Assembly (NCBI RefSeq): GCF_000003815.2
Contig: NC_049984.1
Coordinates: 14,925,048-14,989,047, forward strand
Direction: 5' to 3'
DNA: 64,000 nt
Source of the DNA: Branchiostoma floridae
Taxonomy: Eukaryota > Chordata > Leptocardii > Amphioxiformes > Branchiostomatidae
The notes below the pieces were generated by a model. It had not been told where the DNA came from. It worked only from the letters and a program-made list of their open reading frames with translations, and did not search any database. A program made the position numbers and the translations under genes. Within the stretch, counting starts at the first letter, position 1. Every line of letters begins with the position of its first letter. Below, one piece after another: positions 31,650 to 42,239 of this stretch.

Positions 31650-32700
31650 ATGAGGATGGAGAGGACGAGGAGCTTGGTCAGTATACGAGTATACGGTTGT
31701 CAAGTATCACATGGGGAACCTAGCCGAGGCATCCAAGAATGCTGGTAATCAAGTGACGGGCAAAAAAGGTATTAAGATTAAGTCTGTCTGACATTCTGTA
31801 GTATAGAATGTTCAGCCTTACCATCATGGGACAATTCATTAGTGTCAGTCTCGCACTTTCCTCTGACTCATTCATCTTCTGTCTCTAATTGATGGCAATA
31901 TACTTGTTTCTCATAAGCAGGAAAAAATAAAAACACAAACGACATTTAAAAAGGGCTGTTTTTCCACTTTTGTAGGTCGTACGAACGATGAAAGATGGGG
32001 TGTTCGTGGCATTCTGTCATTTCATGGCAGATTTTGGTCAATGCATCCTGTGCTTGCTGCTGCAGAAGAATGACGTCATTCTCCCACAAGGTGGGCGCTA
32101 GCGCTGGTATTTAGTGTAAACATTCATTTTATTCTGGTACTAACGAACCTTTCTGTGATCAGAAGATTTAAAAGAATCATGTTCTACGAATGTTGGTTAC
32201 TACAAACATCATTGCTTAACTAGCCTATGGCCAAGTTGGAGGAGCTACTGCTGACTGGAATGAATGGTGGACCGCCCACTGTGGGATGGAAGACTTGCCA
32301 GTTTCCTTGCAAGACCAGCGGCGACAGAGTGAGCGTGACCACCCAGACGGACATCCTCCAGTTGTGTATTCGTATCGCGTTAAGTTTTACAAATGTCACT
32401 TTTCGTGGATACGTCTTAGGCTACTTAGCAATAGTAGATCATGACTCACAGTAGTTAAGAATGTAGAGTGTAAGTAGCTGTTAATATTTTGTAAGGTGGT
32501 ATTCTTTGTGACTCTTGTAACCACAGGAAGTAGAACTCTAGAAAGGGGAGGCGGAGAAGGACGCACCGGATCAAGACGGCTGCCCCAGCATTGCAGCGGC
32601 ACATAGAGAAATGTTGTCACCACTGTGGGCAACCTGAAGAAGCACTTCTGCAGTCTCCTAGGTTTGTTGTCATGTAGACATGTTATACAATATACAGGTA
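31650..32700. other. No supported gene
   Basis: A 75-codon plus frame at 32227-32454 and a short GNLKKHFCSLL peptide near 32620 have no clear family. Confidence 0.3.
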
Positions 32701-32704
32701 TACA

Positions 32705-33080
32705 ATCATGAATGAATGTATGACATTTCTAGTTTTATTTATTGTTCAAACTCATTTTCCTGTAGCTTAAAACAGAAGCAATACGTTGGTTACGCATAAG
32801 TCTTAGTCTGACTGTAGAGATATTTTCTGATTGTAGAGATAATCCGGTTGATGTTACAGAAATCAATGCTGTCATTGGGCTTATTTATAATGCATCATAG
32901 CCATAATAACCCCCAAGGTTCGAAACAGATGGTTTCAGAGAGATCTAAGAGATGTTTGTTGCCAGATACTACATACAGTACCTGATAGTCATATCTGCAT
33001 CGATGAACAGTTAGTAGCGTTTAGAGGCAGTTGTGGCTTCAGACAGTTAAAGCCAGCCAAGTAAACTTGCTATCCGTTGG
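32705..33080 (+). pseudogene. piggyBac-like transposase remnant
   Basis: Reads DNPVDVTEINAVIGLIYNAS, stops, then RFETDGFRE, then DSHICIDEQLVAFRGSCGFR followed by QLKPAK. The I-D-E-Q-L-V-x-F-R-G-x-C-x-F-R-Q block is the second catalytic-aspartate region of piggyBac transposases, which insert at TTAA. Several stops. The first 220 bp (32705-32930) recur as a direct repeat at 37.94-38.13 kb. A CTGTAG|CTTAAAAC phrase before the coding part could be a splice acceptor. Confidence 0.7.
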
Positions 33081-33081
33081 A

Positions 33082-33172
33082 ATGCACAGAAGAGGCAGAA
33101 ATGTCATCATGATTGCTCTGAGTGGTTCCACTACAGATGTGTTGGGCTTACAGCCAAGTATAATAAGCCAAA
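33082..33172 (+). pseudogene. PHD-finger-like fragment directly after the piggyBac block
   Basis: In a second frame the sequence encodes CHHDCSEWFHYRCVGLTAKY then NKPK and a stop. C-x-x-C-x-x-W-(F/Y)-H-x-x-C-V-G-L is the core of PHD fingers, which read histone tails. Here the first pair has one extra residue, and the final C-x-x-C is missing after the stop. It may be the C-terminal metal-binding region fused to a transposase or an unrelated exon. Length and damage limit confidence. Confidence 0.45.
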
Positions 33173-33424
33173 ATAGCTTACACCCCCTTCGGCAGTAGAA
33201 TACCCAATGGAACCGGTAGACTACCCCGCATGCTTTACACACTTCACTTGAGAACTCTCGGCTTCAGTCATCCATCATGGACCAACTTTGGGGTGAGGGA
33301 CAGGGCAGGACCAACGTATCTTACACTGACGGCCAGCGGCGGGATCTGACCTAAGACTCTGTAAGCCTGTCCCTCAACCCTGGGCCCTTGATGCGACAAG
33401 CCGTCGCCGACGAAATATTTTGTA

Positions 33425-34128
33425 CATAGTAGCATCAGCCGTGGACAGGCCAGTTTGGAGACGCGGCCGAAGCCAGAACTGGTGGGACAGGGACGTGCCA
33501 GAATTGCGACCCAGATTGACTCGGCGCAGACGTTACAGCCATACTACTACCTCTGTAGAGAAGCGGGTTGGTGTCGCCTTACGGTACCTGGCGACGGGAT
33601 GTGGTTTCAGGACCGGTACATCAGACTACATTGTACAATTCTTATAAATATAACTTCTTGCATTACTAGGATACCACTGATGTCAATGGGACAGCCGTAC
33701 CATCATGTTGCTGGGCGATCCTGCCTACCCACTTCTCAGCTGGCTCATGAAGGGATATCCAGAGACCGGTGGGCTGACGAGGCAACTATCGACTGAGCAG
33801 GGCTAGGATGACGGTTGCATGCGCATTCGGCCGACTGAAGGGACGGTGGCGCTGTCTCCTGAAGCGAACCGATGTTGATGTCTCTGCAGTCCCAGATATT
33901 GTAAGTGCTTGTTGTACATATACCTTACACAATATCTGTGAGGCACATAATGAGATGTTTGATGATAAGTGGATGGTAAGGCGAGCAGATAATGCTAGAG
34001 CTCCCTACAAAAATGGCAATGATGCTGGCGAGCTTGAAGAAGTCAAGGATGCACTGGCATTGATGTTTTCACAGCAGAGAAATACCAACGTCAGTGAGAT
34101 ATTCTGGCTTTGCAACAACATTCCCTGA
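33425..34128 (+). pseudogene. PIF/Harbinger transposase remnant, internally deleted
   Basis: The N-terminal frame has NWWDRDVPELRPRLTRRRRY and VEKRVGVALRYLATGCGFRT. After about 60 bp comes LLGDPAYPLLSWLMKGYPET (the second catalytic aspartate block), then a frameshift and RMTVACAFGRLKGRWRCLLK (the catalytic glutamate region), CCTYTLHNICEAHNEMF and a tail to 34128. The whole region from the helix-turn-helix to the first catalytic aspartate is deleted. Order and motifs match HARBI1-like transposases. Confidence 0.85.
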
Positions 34129-34429
34129 GTACTTAACAGAAACCTACTATGCACAACTAGTTACTACAGTAGAGATTGTAGATTGTCAATGTAGCATTTT
34201 GTGTAGTTTGTACGTACGTTTTCTTCCTGTAGTACTTTCTGTATGGCAATGAAATAACGATAGAAAGAATCTACTCCACTGTCACACGGCGGCACATGTT
34301 AGTGACTTCGCTAGTGTGTACTTTTTGTTCTAGGGGACTCAAAGGATAGTGATTATGATGCTCTCCTGTATTAAAATAAAATAAAACAAACATGTTAGTG
34401 ACTGTGCTAATTTTTGCCTTTAGCCCAGC

Positions 34430-35250
34430 TGAATGTAGGACTACCTCCAAGGGTTTCGCCTGCATCCACAGACACCATACACTTCTAAGGGTGCCAGTGC
34501 CAGTGAATGGAAGGATGTGGAACGTGCAGCCCTGACTGGGGATGGATGGACATCTCGAGCAAACGACCATTATCTGACCATAACAGCTCACTATTTGAAA
34601 GACTGGACAATGCAAGTTGGAGTTCTGCAAACACTAAGGGCTGAACTATCACAAACAGGTGACAATATTGCAGCAGAGATCAAAGAGTGTCTCACCGAAT
34701 TCAGACTGGAAGGGAAGTTGACGTAATGACGACAATGCTAAAGCAATGGTGAACGCGACCACCGCTGCAGGAATAAAACTGTCTCTCAACTGCTTCGCCC
34801 ATACTTAAACCTATCCACTCAGACGGTGATGAATGTTCGAGCGGTGTGTAGCATGCTGGCCATCATCACACCACCAATTGTCTACTTTCTCAATTCATAT
34901 CTTGCCAAAGTAGTTCTGCGACAGAAGCAGGAGGCCCTTGGGAAACCCAGCCACAACCGTGCCATTGACTGTAAGACACGCAGTTACCTGATTGTTGAAA
35001 GGTTTGTAGAACAATACCCAGCAATGGTAGCTGCTTCCCTAGATGAGCAAATCAAGAAGAAAGACAACCGACAACGACTTAGAGAAGATGGAGCGTTTCC
35101 TCGAGGTGATGAAAATCCAGTATATGATCACAGTTGCAATGTCTTCTGAGAAAAGATGAACCTCTGGACAGGTGCTGCCTATGCTCCACAAACTGGAACA
35201 GCATTTAGTTGACAAAGACGAGGATGACAAGTGTACAAAAGACACCAAGT
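34430..35250 (+). pseudogene. ZBED-type hAT transposase remnant
   Basis: Reads ALTGDGWTSRANDHYLTITA then HYLKDWTMQVGVLQT, then a frame change to AGIKLSLNCFAHTLNLSTQT, another to NVRAVCSMLAIITPPIVYFL and VERFVEQYPAMVAASLDEQI, then KMERFLEVMKIQYMI. W-T-S-R-x-N-x-x-Y-x-x-x-T-x-H-(Y/F) and C-x-x-H-T-L-N-L are hallmark blocks of ZBED/hAT transposases. At least three frameshifts and stops. The dimerisation domain is missing. The 3' end of this remnant merges into a 109-bp satellite. Confidence 0.85.
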
Positions 35251-35259
35251 CATCCGTAT

Positions 35260-35970
35260 TTTTTTTTATTTGTTCAATGTCGTATTGATGATTGAAATGA
35301 ATCACGCACATGGTGCTGTACTTTTCACATAACAAGTGAAATGTGTTTTTTTTTATTGTAAAGTTGTATCCTTATTGTAAAGTTGTATATTGATGATTGA
35401 TAGTCAATCACGTACAGGGTCCACATGCTGTATTTTCACATAACAAGTGAAAATGTATTTTTTATTGTAAAGTTGTATCCTTATTGTAAAGTTGTATATT
35501 GATGATTGATAGTCAATCACGTACAGGGTCCACTTGCTGTATTTTCACATAACAAGTGAAAATGTATTTTTTATTGTAAAGTTGTATTCTTATTGTAAAG
35601 TTGTATATTGATGATTGATAGTCAATCACGTACAGGGTCCACTTGCTGTATTTTCACATAGCAAGTGAAAATGTATTTTTTATTGTAAAGTTGTATTCTT
35701 ATTGTAAAGTTGTATATTGATGATTGATAGTCAATCACGTACAGGGTCCACTTGCTGTATTTTCACATAACAAGTGAAAATGTATTTTTTATTGTAAAGT
35801 TGTATTGTAAAGTTGCATATTGATGATTGAAAGCAAGCTCCTCCATGTATCACGTACAGGGTCCACTTGCTGTACTTTTCACATAACAAGTGGAAATGTC
35901 GTTTTTTCTAAAGTTGTATTTTGATGAATATTACTGCGCATCATTTACATGACCCACTTGCTGTATGTAT
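35260..35970. repeat. 109-bp satellite array derived from the hAT 3' end
   Basis: The phrase TCAATCACGTACAGGGTCCA starts at 35404, 35513, 35622 and 35731, giving a 109-bp period; flanking copies at about 35300 and 35860 are diverged. Each unit contains two hairpins, TGATTGA-TAG-TCAATCA and TTTTCAC-ATAACAA-GTGAAAA, and a doubled ATTGTAAAGTTGTAT. The first, most diverged unit runs directly out of the hAT coding remnant, so the array seems to be an amplification of the transposon's 3' untranslated end. Confidence 0.9.
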
Positions 35971-35974
35971 GTAT

Positions 35975-36770
35975 ATAGGTTTACTAAAGAAAGTTAAACT
36001 TAGAACAGTTTAGTTTAGAACAGTAGCGAACTTGCGGTGTAATCACTTAAATATACATTGGTGTAAAGACTTCAGTACAGTGAATAAACTAGACAAGTTT
36101 GAGTTTATTTCCATCTTGAGTTTATTTCAATCTGCAGTTATGCCATGTCTTTGACAGTAGTCTTTGTCAAAGCGTCTTCAACATGATTTAGCCAAGTTGT
36201 TTGCGCTTTGTCAATATAACATTAACAGTGAGCAGATTATTATTGGATTTAGCAGAGTACTTTGGACAAATGCTTCTCGACCTAGCTTTAAATTTTATAC
36301 CTATGTGTCAGATAACTATAATGTAACAGGGTACTTCAGGAGCATCTTCCAGCCATAGACCCACCCGTCTGGCATGAATCTACCCCATCGCCACAGCACC
36401 AGCCTCCGTATTGACGACCATACTGGGCAACACTCAGGAGGTGGCACCTGTCTCAGGTAAAGGATCATCTCCTATGGAGATTTACATAATGTTTTAACTG
36501 CCTGTTCTTTTCTTTTGCTTCATATTTGATCAAAGCTGAGGTTACATTTTACATTATGATCACAAACTGAGGGTATCATTACCGGGAGACCTGGGGCATC
36601 CCTGTCTTGTAATTAGCCAGCGAAAGGGTATGTCACCCCATAAGGGGCGGTATAACCCCGTCGTGTGCTAGCACGTCGACCGATGAGGGTATTCTTGGGA
36701 TAATAAGTTATGCATGTCGTACAAATTTCATTTGAATAAGACATTCTTCTTAACAAAGGTAAGACAGCAG
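35975..36770. other. No supported gene
   Basis: AT-rich with weak local repeats (GTTTAGTTTAGAACAG, GAGTTTATTTC twice). No coding signal recognised. Confidence 0.35.
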
Positions 36771-36777
36771 TGTAGCA

Positions 36778-36978
36778 CTCAAGTACGCTAAGTACTACCA
36801 CCAAGTGCAAGGGCAGATCTATTGCTGTAACTTAAATTGGGTGGACTTCGTTGTCTACTTTGGCAGGGATGATTTATTCTGCGAACGAATTAAAGTAGAC
36901 TCAGAATGGCAGAAGAAGACTATCCCAAAGCTTGACCACTTTTACAAAACAGCCATACTACCGGAGCTGTTCGCTTAA
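36778..36978 (+). pseudogene. YqaJ-type viral-recombinase exonuclease fragment
   Basis: The plus frame reads YAKYYHQVQGQIYCCNLNWV then DFVVYFGRDDLFCERIKVD, then WQKKTIPKLDHFYKTAILPE and LFA before TAA. Y-x-x-Q-V-Q-G-Q and D-F-V-V-Y ... E-R-I ... L-P-K-L-x-x-F-Y are the C-terminal half of the YqaJ/lambda-exonuclease-like fold (restriction-endonuclease family) found in phages and, widely, in mobile-element proteins of aquatic animals. The first catalytic aspartate, E-x-K and the N-terminal part lie upstream and are not recognised. The frame is open for 67 codons. It may be a terminal exon. Confidence 0.8.
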
Positions 36979-37719
36979 AGAGTCAAAGGAGGTAAGACAC
37001 TCTATTAAACGTATGAAAAAAGACTAATTGTTGATGCAGAATGTCCAGACCACTGCATCAGCAGAATACAATGGACTACTATGTATATAGCACAGGGAAA
37101 TGGACACCTTACGCCTTACTTGTCTTAGGTCTGAGTAGGACGATGTCTCATTTGTTGCAAAAATTATGCCACACAAAAACAGTCAGAGATGTTGAAAGTT
37201 CATATTTTAAAACAATGTCATTTGAATCATTATGTGTATGAAACATTACCATTTCCCCAAAAGTATTTCTTATCGCCTGCTTATTTTCGTCAATACTGAA
37301 AATGCTGTGAGAACTTGTCTATCATGGAAAAAACACTAATGATATATACATTATCATTATCATACATGTCATTATCATTTCTCAAAAGCATGAGTTGCAA
37401 AGCTCTACGAGCTCGAGTAAGAACATATGTTAAGACCTTTTATGAAACATGAAATACGGCTATTGCATCCATATGCTTTGCAGTATTTCTCTGATGATGT
37501 GAATTTCGATCGCGGCGTTGATCTGAAAAAGATTATTCAATGCCATGAACCTAAACCTCTGGATCGAATCCGGACATGTACCTAAACGTGGGGTTAGGTA
37601 CGCATCCCTACGATCATGTGGAACTTCTGTCATAGGCTGTGCATATAGCTAAGGTAGATTGATTATTCTGCCCCCGTTCCCTCACAGCTAGTCTAAGAGA
37701 TACTAGTATAACCACTACC

Positions 37720-37815
37720 CAACACCAACCCTTGAAGAAATAACATCATCTCTAGCCAGTGCCAAGGTGTTCAGCAAGTTGGATGCAAGCAATGTGTATT
37801 AGAACATCAACATTT
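37720..37815 (+). pseudogene. Gypsy reverse-transcriptase sliver
   Basis: Reads PTLEEITSSLASAKVFSKLD then ASNVY, a TAG, and NI. The T-L-x-x-I-x-x-x-L-x-x-A-K-V-F-S-K-L-D-A-S motif is the first catalytic-aspartate box of Ty3/Gypsy reverse transcriptase. Only about 30 codons remain, cut off by a low-complexity GGGGGA stretch. Confidence 0.7.
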
Positions 37816-37934
37816 GGGGGTAGAGGGGGAGGGGGCGAATCAGTGAAAAGAAAAAAAATCTTCGAGCAATCAATCAAAGGAACAACCACATCTGATACCT
37901 TCAAAAGTGTTAAGCGCCTACGTGTCAGTTCTAA

Positions 37935-38130
37935 AATATGAATGTATGATATTTCTAGTTTTATTTATTGTTCAAACTCCTTTCCCTGTAGCTTAAAACG
38001 GAAGCATGGGTACGCATAACTCTTAGTCTGATTGTAGAGATAATCCGTTTTATGGTACAGAAAATGCATCATTGCTGGTTTCGTGAAAAACAACCACGAG
38101 CCACATGAATCCCACAGGTTCGAAACAGCA
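37935..38130 (+). repeat. Direct repeat of the piggyBac 5' region
   Basis: Closely similar (estimated by eye at about 90 percent over the first 100 bp) to 32705-32930: TTCTAGTTTTATTTATTGTT, CTGTAGCTTAAAAC, GATTGTAGAGATAATCCG and AGGTTCGAAACAG appear in both in the same order. About 20-50 bases in the middle are deleted here. No downstream piggyBac block. Confidence 0.75.
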
Positions 38131-38289
38131 TGTACAATAAATGCTCAAAGTGCCGACCACCTTCAAAACGATCGAGACTGTAAAAACTATACACGGATTC
38201 CATTGTAAAATCTACCACCAGATTAGAATGCTATCTCTCAGCTGATGCAAACGATGTATTGGACCTTCTATGCAAAATTTTACATGACT

Positions 38290-38740
38290 ATAAAGGAGAA
38301 TAAGGAAAGCAACATTGATGACAATTTAGCTGCCCTTGGTTTGGTACGTGAACCCTCCAAAGCAGATGGAAGCTGCCTGTTTATATCTGTCAGTTTTCAG
38401 CTCATGCAGCTTCTAGGAGATGAAAAAAATTCAAAGTACAAAGGTCTACTGCCACTTGTCCTCACTTTTTCCAGACATGTTCAACACTGCAGTCTTTAAG
38501 TGCCATCAATCAGGAGAATTTGGCCATACGTCTACGAGCCGCCATGGTTGACGAATGGCTTAACAATGAAGATATCTACAGGACATATGCGCCAAATGTC
38601 AACATTCAGGATGAGGCGCCAAAATGAAGCTCTCTATGAGCAAGTTCTGGAAACAACTATCCAAATTGGACAAATTCACGTGCCAGGGAAATTGTAGTTG
38701 TCTCCCTTCCATTGAAGCCATGGTCCTACCGACCGTTGTG
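38290..38740 (+). pseudogene. OTU-like cysteine-protease remnant
   Basis: The first frame reads GLVREPSKADGSCLFISVSF then QLMQLLGDEKNS; D-G-x-C-(L/F)-F-x-x-(V/A)-S is the catalytic cysteine box of OTU proteases. After a frame change comes NQENLAIRLRAAMVDEWLNN then EDIYRTYAPNV, consistent with the helix after the Cys box (L-R-x-x-(V/M)-x-x-x). The C-terminal histidine region is not found. Together with the intact C-terminal OTU exon at 9.8 kb this makes two OTU pieces in one window. Confidence 0.6.
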
Positions 38741-38844
38741 GATAGGCCATGAGATAATTTGTAAATTTAATTTCATTTTAAGTAGATCATTGTTATTAAT
38801 GCACATATTGTACTTGTGTATGGGCCATGGTGCCTGAAATAAAC

Positions 38845-38985
38845 AATGAACAAAATAAGGTGCCCATGTGCCCGTCAGCAGCAACCAAGTGGATCCTTGT
38901 GCAGGTGTAAAGGGTGCACAAACACCAATGAACAAAGTGGTTGGAAATGTAATGAAGATTATAGCAAGACCTGTATGCATACTCA
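38845..38985 (+). pseudogene. Tesmin/TSO1-like CXC cysteine-rich fragment
   Basis: One plus frame reads RCPCARQQQPSGSLCRCKGC then TNTNEQSGWKC and a second cluster CNEDYSKTC. C-x-C ... C-x-C-x-x-C-x-N is the CXC (CRC) pattern of tesmin/TSO1 proteins, which bind DNA, and of several mobile-element proteins. Only half of a CXC unit is present. It lies between the OTU and tyrosine-recombinase remnants on the same strand. Confidence 0.45.
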
Positions 38986-39039
38986 AACGTAAAGTGCATA
39001 TAATCAAAGATGTTTTTCGATATAATGTAATTTTATTTC

Positions 39040-39362
39040 TTAATAGGTTCGTTGATGTTCGAGGTTCCCTGAAAGCACGGTTGGTTGACCAAGAAAATCT
39101 TCATCATGAAGTGCAAACAGCTGAACGAAGAGTACCAGCAGCAAAACAACTGAGGAGGAAGGAGCGCATCAAGTTCAGCACCAACTGGGTCCAAGGCTGG
39201 ATGGAGGGGTACAGGGTACTTGTACAGAGTATGCTTGCATCACCCGATGAGGCACACACGTTTTATCTACTTCTGGGAACAGCGATACAGGTATCGACCT
39301 GGAAAACTGGGAGACATCCACAACCAACAACATTCAGTAGAGCCCACCATGTGATATTGTAA
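39040..39362 (+). other. Open frame, basic and helical, unrecognised
   Basis: The frame holds RVPAAKQLRRKERIKFSTNW then VQGWMEGYRVLVQSMLASPD. It is charged and helix-forming, and is open for about 100 codons. No family recognised. It sits between the CXC and recombinase fragments, so it may be part of the same element. Confidence 0.25.
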
Positions 39363-39632
39363 GAAGGAAGAGATATATGTGTGCTTGCAACCCTACTTTG
39401 TGAATATACGAAATTTCTGCGGAAACTGACTGGACGACTCCTACATTGCCAGGCGCCCCTGCACTGTGTACGTAAAGAGAGAACGGACGGCATGCAGCTT
39501 CTTGTAAGAATCTTTAGCAGTACACCGCGAGAGTGAGCAAGAATGTCACAGTAAAGAAAATCAAACAGCAAACGTACACGAACAATATATACTAATCCCA
39601 GGTGCGTGGTCAATCTGTTCGAGGCATAGATC

Positions 39633-39908
39633 AACCCACTGCCTGAAAAGCGTGGTAGCTTTTACCGCCGTCCACTTGAGAATACCAGCCCACCGAGGTG
39701 TTCGCTACAAGTTGTAGGAGACAACAAACTGAAAACCTACATGAAGACCATGTGTATAGAAGCTGGGATAAATCTTGACGGTAGACATGTTTCAAACCAC
39801 AGTGGCAAGATAACTTGTGCAACGCAAATGTTCGCCGCAGAGCTTGGCGAGCAAACTATCATAGCTCGAATCGGCCACATATCAAATGCTGACCGTGCCT
39901 ACAAGTGA
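39633..39908 (+). pseudogene. Tyrosine-recombinase catalytic domain (Crypton/DUF3504-like)
   Basis: Reads PLPEKRGSFYRRPLENTSPP, then VVGDNKLKTYMKTMCIEAGI and HVSNHSGKITCATQMFAAEL, then TIIARIGHISNADRAYK and TGA. F-Y-x-R-P-L, N-H-S-x-K-x-T-x-A-T (H-x-x-K in place of H-x-x-R), G-H and a terminal A-Y-K with the catalytic tyrosine are those of eukaryotic tyrosine recombinases of the Crypton/ZMYM-QRICH1-related group. An in-frame TAG precedes it at about 39621. The N-terminal arginine box is not recognised. Confidence 0.75.
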
Positions 39909-40079
39909 CACACTTTTGATGGACGTAAGTAACAAGCTTAACAATGGAGGTGCTACATTACCGTATCAATGACTACAATATTTCTTGTACATCAAAAACA
40001 TAACGAGGTCATCCAATAAGTTTTAAATTGATGTTAAATGACGCAAACCATTTGTTCAACTAGAGTCAACTGGGGATCC

Positions 40080-40680
40080 TGTGCCGAGATCAGAACATCC
40101 TGGAGAGATGATCACAGAAATCCAAGGGACCTACAAAACGGAGCGGGAAGATAACAACAAAGGATTTGATCACATTTACAAACAACGCTTTCGGATGGCA
40201 GAGAAGGTTGGTAGTGGTGCTAAGATGCCCCGTATCGCCTCTCGACAACAGCACCGAGCAAATGCCACAGCCACATCACCTCAGGAGTACTATCTACGAA
40301 ATGTAGTGTGATCCCCTTCCTGGACCACATCACAACATCTCTGAGTGACCGGTTCGCCGCATCTGCCAAGATCGCGACTTCGCTGATGGGGTTCGTCCCG
40401 ACCATACTCTGCTCAAGAGACGTCTGTCTCCAGGACGCAGTTGCCCAGTATGAGGCCCATCTGCCATCGCCGGAGTCGATTCCGATGGAACTTAACTTGT
40501 AGAGGCAGTCAAGCGCTATGACGTCACGATATTCCCGAATATCGGCGTTCTGCTGAACATCGACTGTATTCTCCCAGCAATAGTGTGCGTGAGAGAGGAG
40601 TTTCAGTGCCCTACGAAGGTTGAACAACTACATGCGTGCTTCGATGGGAAAGATGTGGCTGGCTGGCCATCCGGGGCGGG
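40080..40680 (+). pseudogene. hAT transposase C-terminus (52-kDa repressor/THAP0-like)
   Basis: Frames alternate: SPQEYYLRNVV, then FLDHITTSLSDRFAASAKIA and LPSPESIPMELNL, then AVKRYDVTIFPNIGVLLNID, then ERSFSALRRLNNYMRASMGK. C-E-x-S-F-S-A-L-R-R-L-x-N-Y-M-R is the dimerisation signature of the hAT subgroup related to the 52-kDa repressor of the inhibitor of PKR (THAP0) and DUF4371 proteins. Three frame changes are needed. Conserved enough to be a relatively young copy. Confidence 0.85.
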
Positions 40681-40684
40681 CAAC

Positions 40685-41990
40685 ACGGGACTGTTAAAAG
40701 TTGTCTTACATGGGAACTTACTCTTTCTTGTATAATCAATCAAGTACATTTTTGTATGTCACTTTATAAAACTTGACATTCCTGTCTTTGCAGACGAGAA
40801 CCTGAAAGCTTCAACCAGCTCCAGAATTTTAGCACTACCAAGCCGGACAGAAGACATGCTCGGGAATGAAGGGAAAATCAAATTAGAAAAAGAGGGTACG
40901 ACCGTTGGACTTCCGGTGACGTCAAACCAGTTACGAGGGAGACAACAAAAACAAAGTCATCATTAAGGAAAGCACTGTGTCATATGTTGCAAATGCAGTC
41001 GTAAGGACATGGTTAATGCGGTACTTGAGAAACTAAGTGGCAACTCGCCCTTGATTGATGAAGTGGACATGTTTTTTACAAGGATGGGCAATGGCCTTCT
41101 GACTGAGCCAAACACGGCCATTGTTTGATCCCTTCAACACCAGAAGCACAAATTACATGGAACTGCAAATATAATAGTGACCCCCACCCCAACCCCATAC
41201 AATAGAAAAAGAGGAAACGGTTGACAGATTAAGGATGTTAGTTTCCAAGATTTTTTTAGAAAATTATATAGATCATAGAGATGGCTGAAGAGGAGTTCCA
41301 CCACGTGTTCCATGGCGGAGAGGTTTGGACGAGACATGGATGTGCTGCGTTGATGTAGACGACCAACCCAACGATGCAACGTTGAGGCTTTTAATGATCT
41401 GCACCTCGTACATGCAGGATGCTTTGCTTAACGTCCTTGCACTGCTGCAAAAACTGAACTATTGGGATGGGGGTCTTATCGCTACCGTCAAGCTAAAATA
41501 CTGACAACAAAAGTAAGAAACTAATAGACCCGAGCTTTGTGACATTTTCTATTTATAAGTAGAATCATATTCAGTAATTAATTGTATGTTTAGAAGTGCA
41601 GATTGCGACGGGTCGGTGTTTTATCAAGAACGTTAAGATTAAATAGTTTGTACCTGCGAGATGCGTTTGTATATTACTGTAATAGTTTCCATGATTGTTA
41701 TTATTCCTTATTTTCAACCAAGGACATAGCGGAGATCTAGAAAAGCGATGACACAAACGCAGGGTGATCTCTAGAAAGACACCAAGAAGGCCAAAGAAGA
41801 AAGGCGCCTAGCAGACTCTAAAGTATGTTATCTCGATGTATAGTATATTCTATGCTCATTGTAATTGCATCAACATTCTTTGCTATACTGGCAGAGCCAC
41901 CATGTCATCTAATGGCTCATTTTTAATGTGGGTTTTATTACATGTAAGTTAGTCCAGAGATCTACCACCCAGTTCACCACAGGAGATGCT
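40685..41990. other. No supported gene
   Basis: A short plus-strand peptide CVICCKCSRKDMVNAV at about 40978 and EGTTVGLPVTSNQLRG at about 40896 look protein-like but are not recognised. The rest is AT-rich. Confidence 0.25.
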
Positions 41991-41994
41991 GTGG

Positions 41995-42235
41995 GGGCAG
42001 GATCCGAGCTGCTTGAGACAGGCACTGGAAGAGGCTGCCAAGTATCCTGTCTGGCACGTCAAGGTTGGAAAGAAGCCCACACCAAGATATATCGCCGCCC
42101 AAACAGCTTCTGGGCACATTTACTGTGTCCCAGCACACTGCTGAGAGTGATTTTGTCTGGGGACAAGACAACTATGTGTAGTGCCGCCAATGACATGTTT
42201 GCAGAGTATTATACTTTATTGTACGGGAGGTAGTT
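41995..42235 (+). pseudogene. Possible hAT-type C-terminal fragment
   Basis: One frame reads DPSCLRQALEEAAKYPVWHV then KVGKKPTPRYIAAQTASGHI and YCVPAH. The next frame has TAESDFVWGQDNYV. A C-V-P-A-x-T-A-E-S block is the shape of the hAT dimerisation motif, but the following E-R-V-F-S is not preserved, so assignment is tentative. Confidence 0.3.
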
Positions 42236-42239
42236 ACCA

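Noticed and set aside
35260-35970. Regularly spaced repeats considered as a CRISPR-like array
   Set aside because: The whole 109-bp unit is repeated with no unique spacers, and the genome is eukaryotic.
36640-36720. GC-rich stretch with CCCGTCGTGTGCTAGCACGTCGACC, considered as a possible tRNA or structured RNA
   Set aside because: No cloverleaf, no T-loop GTTCRANNC box in the right place.
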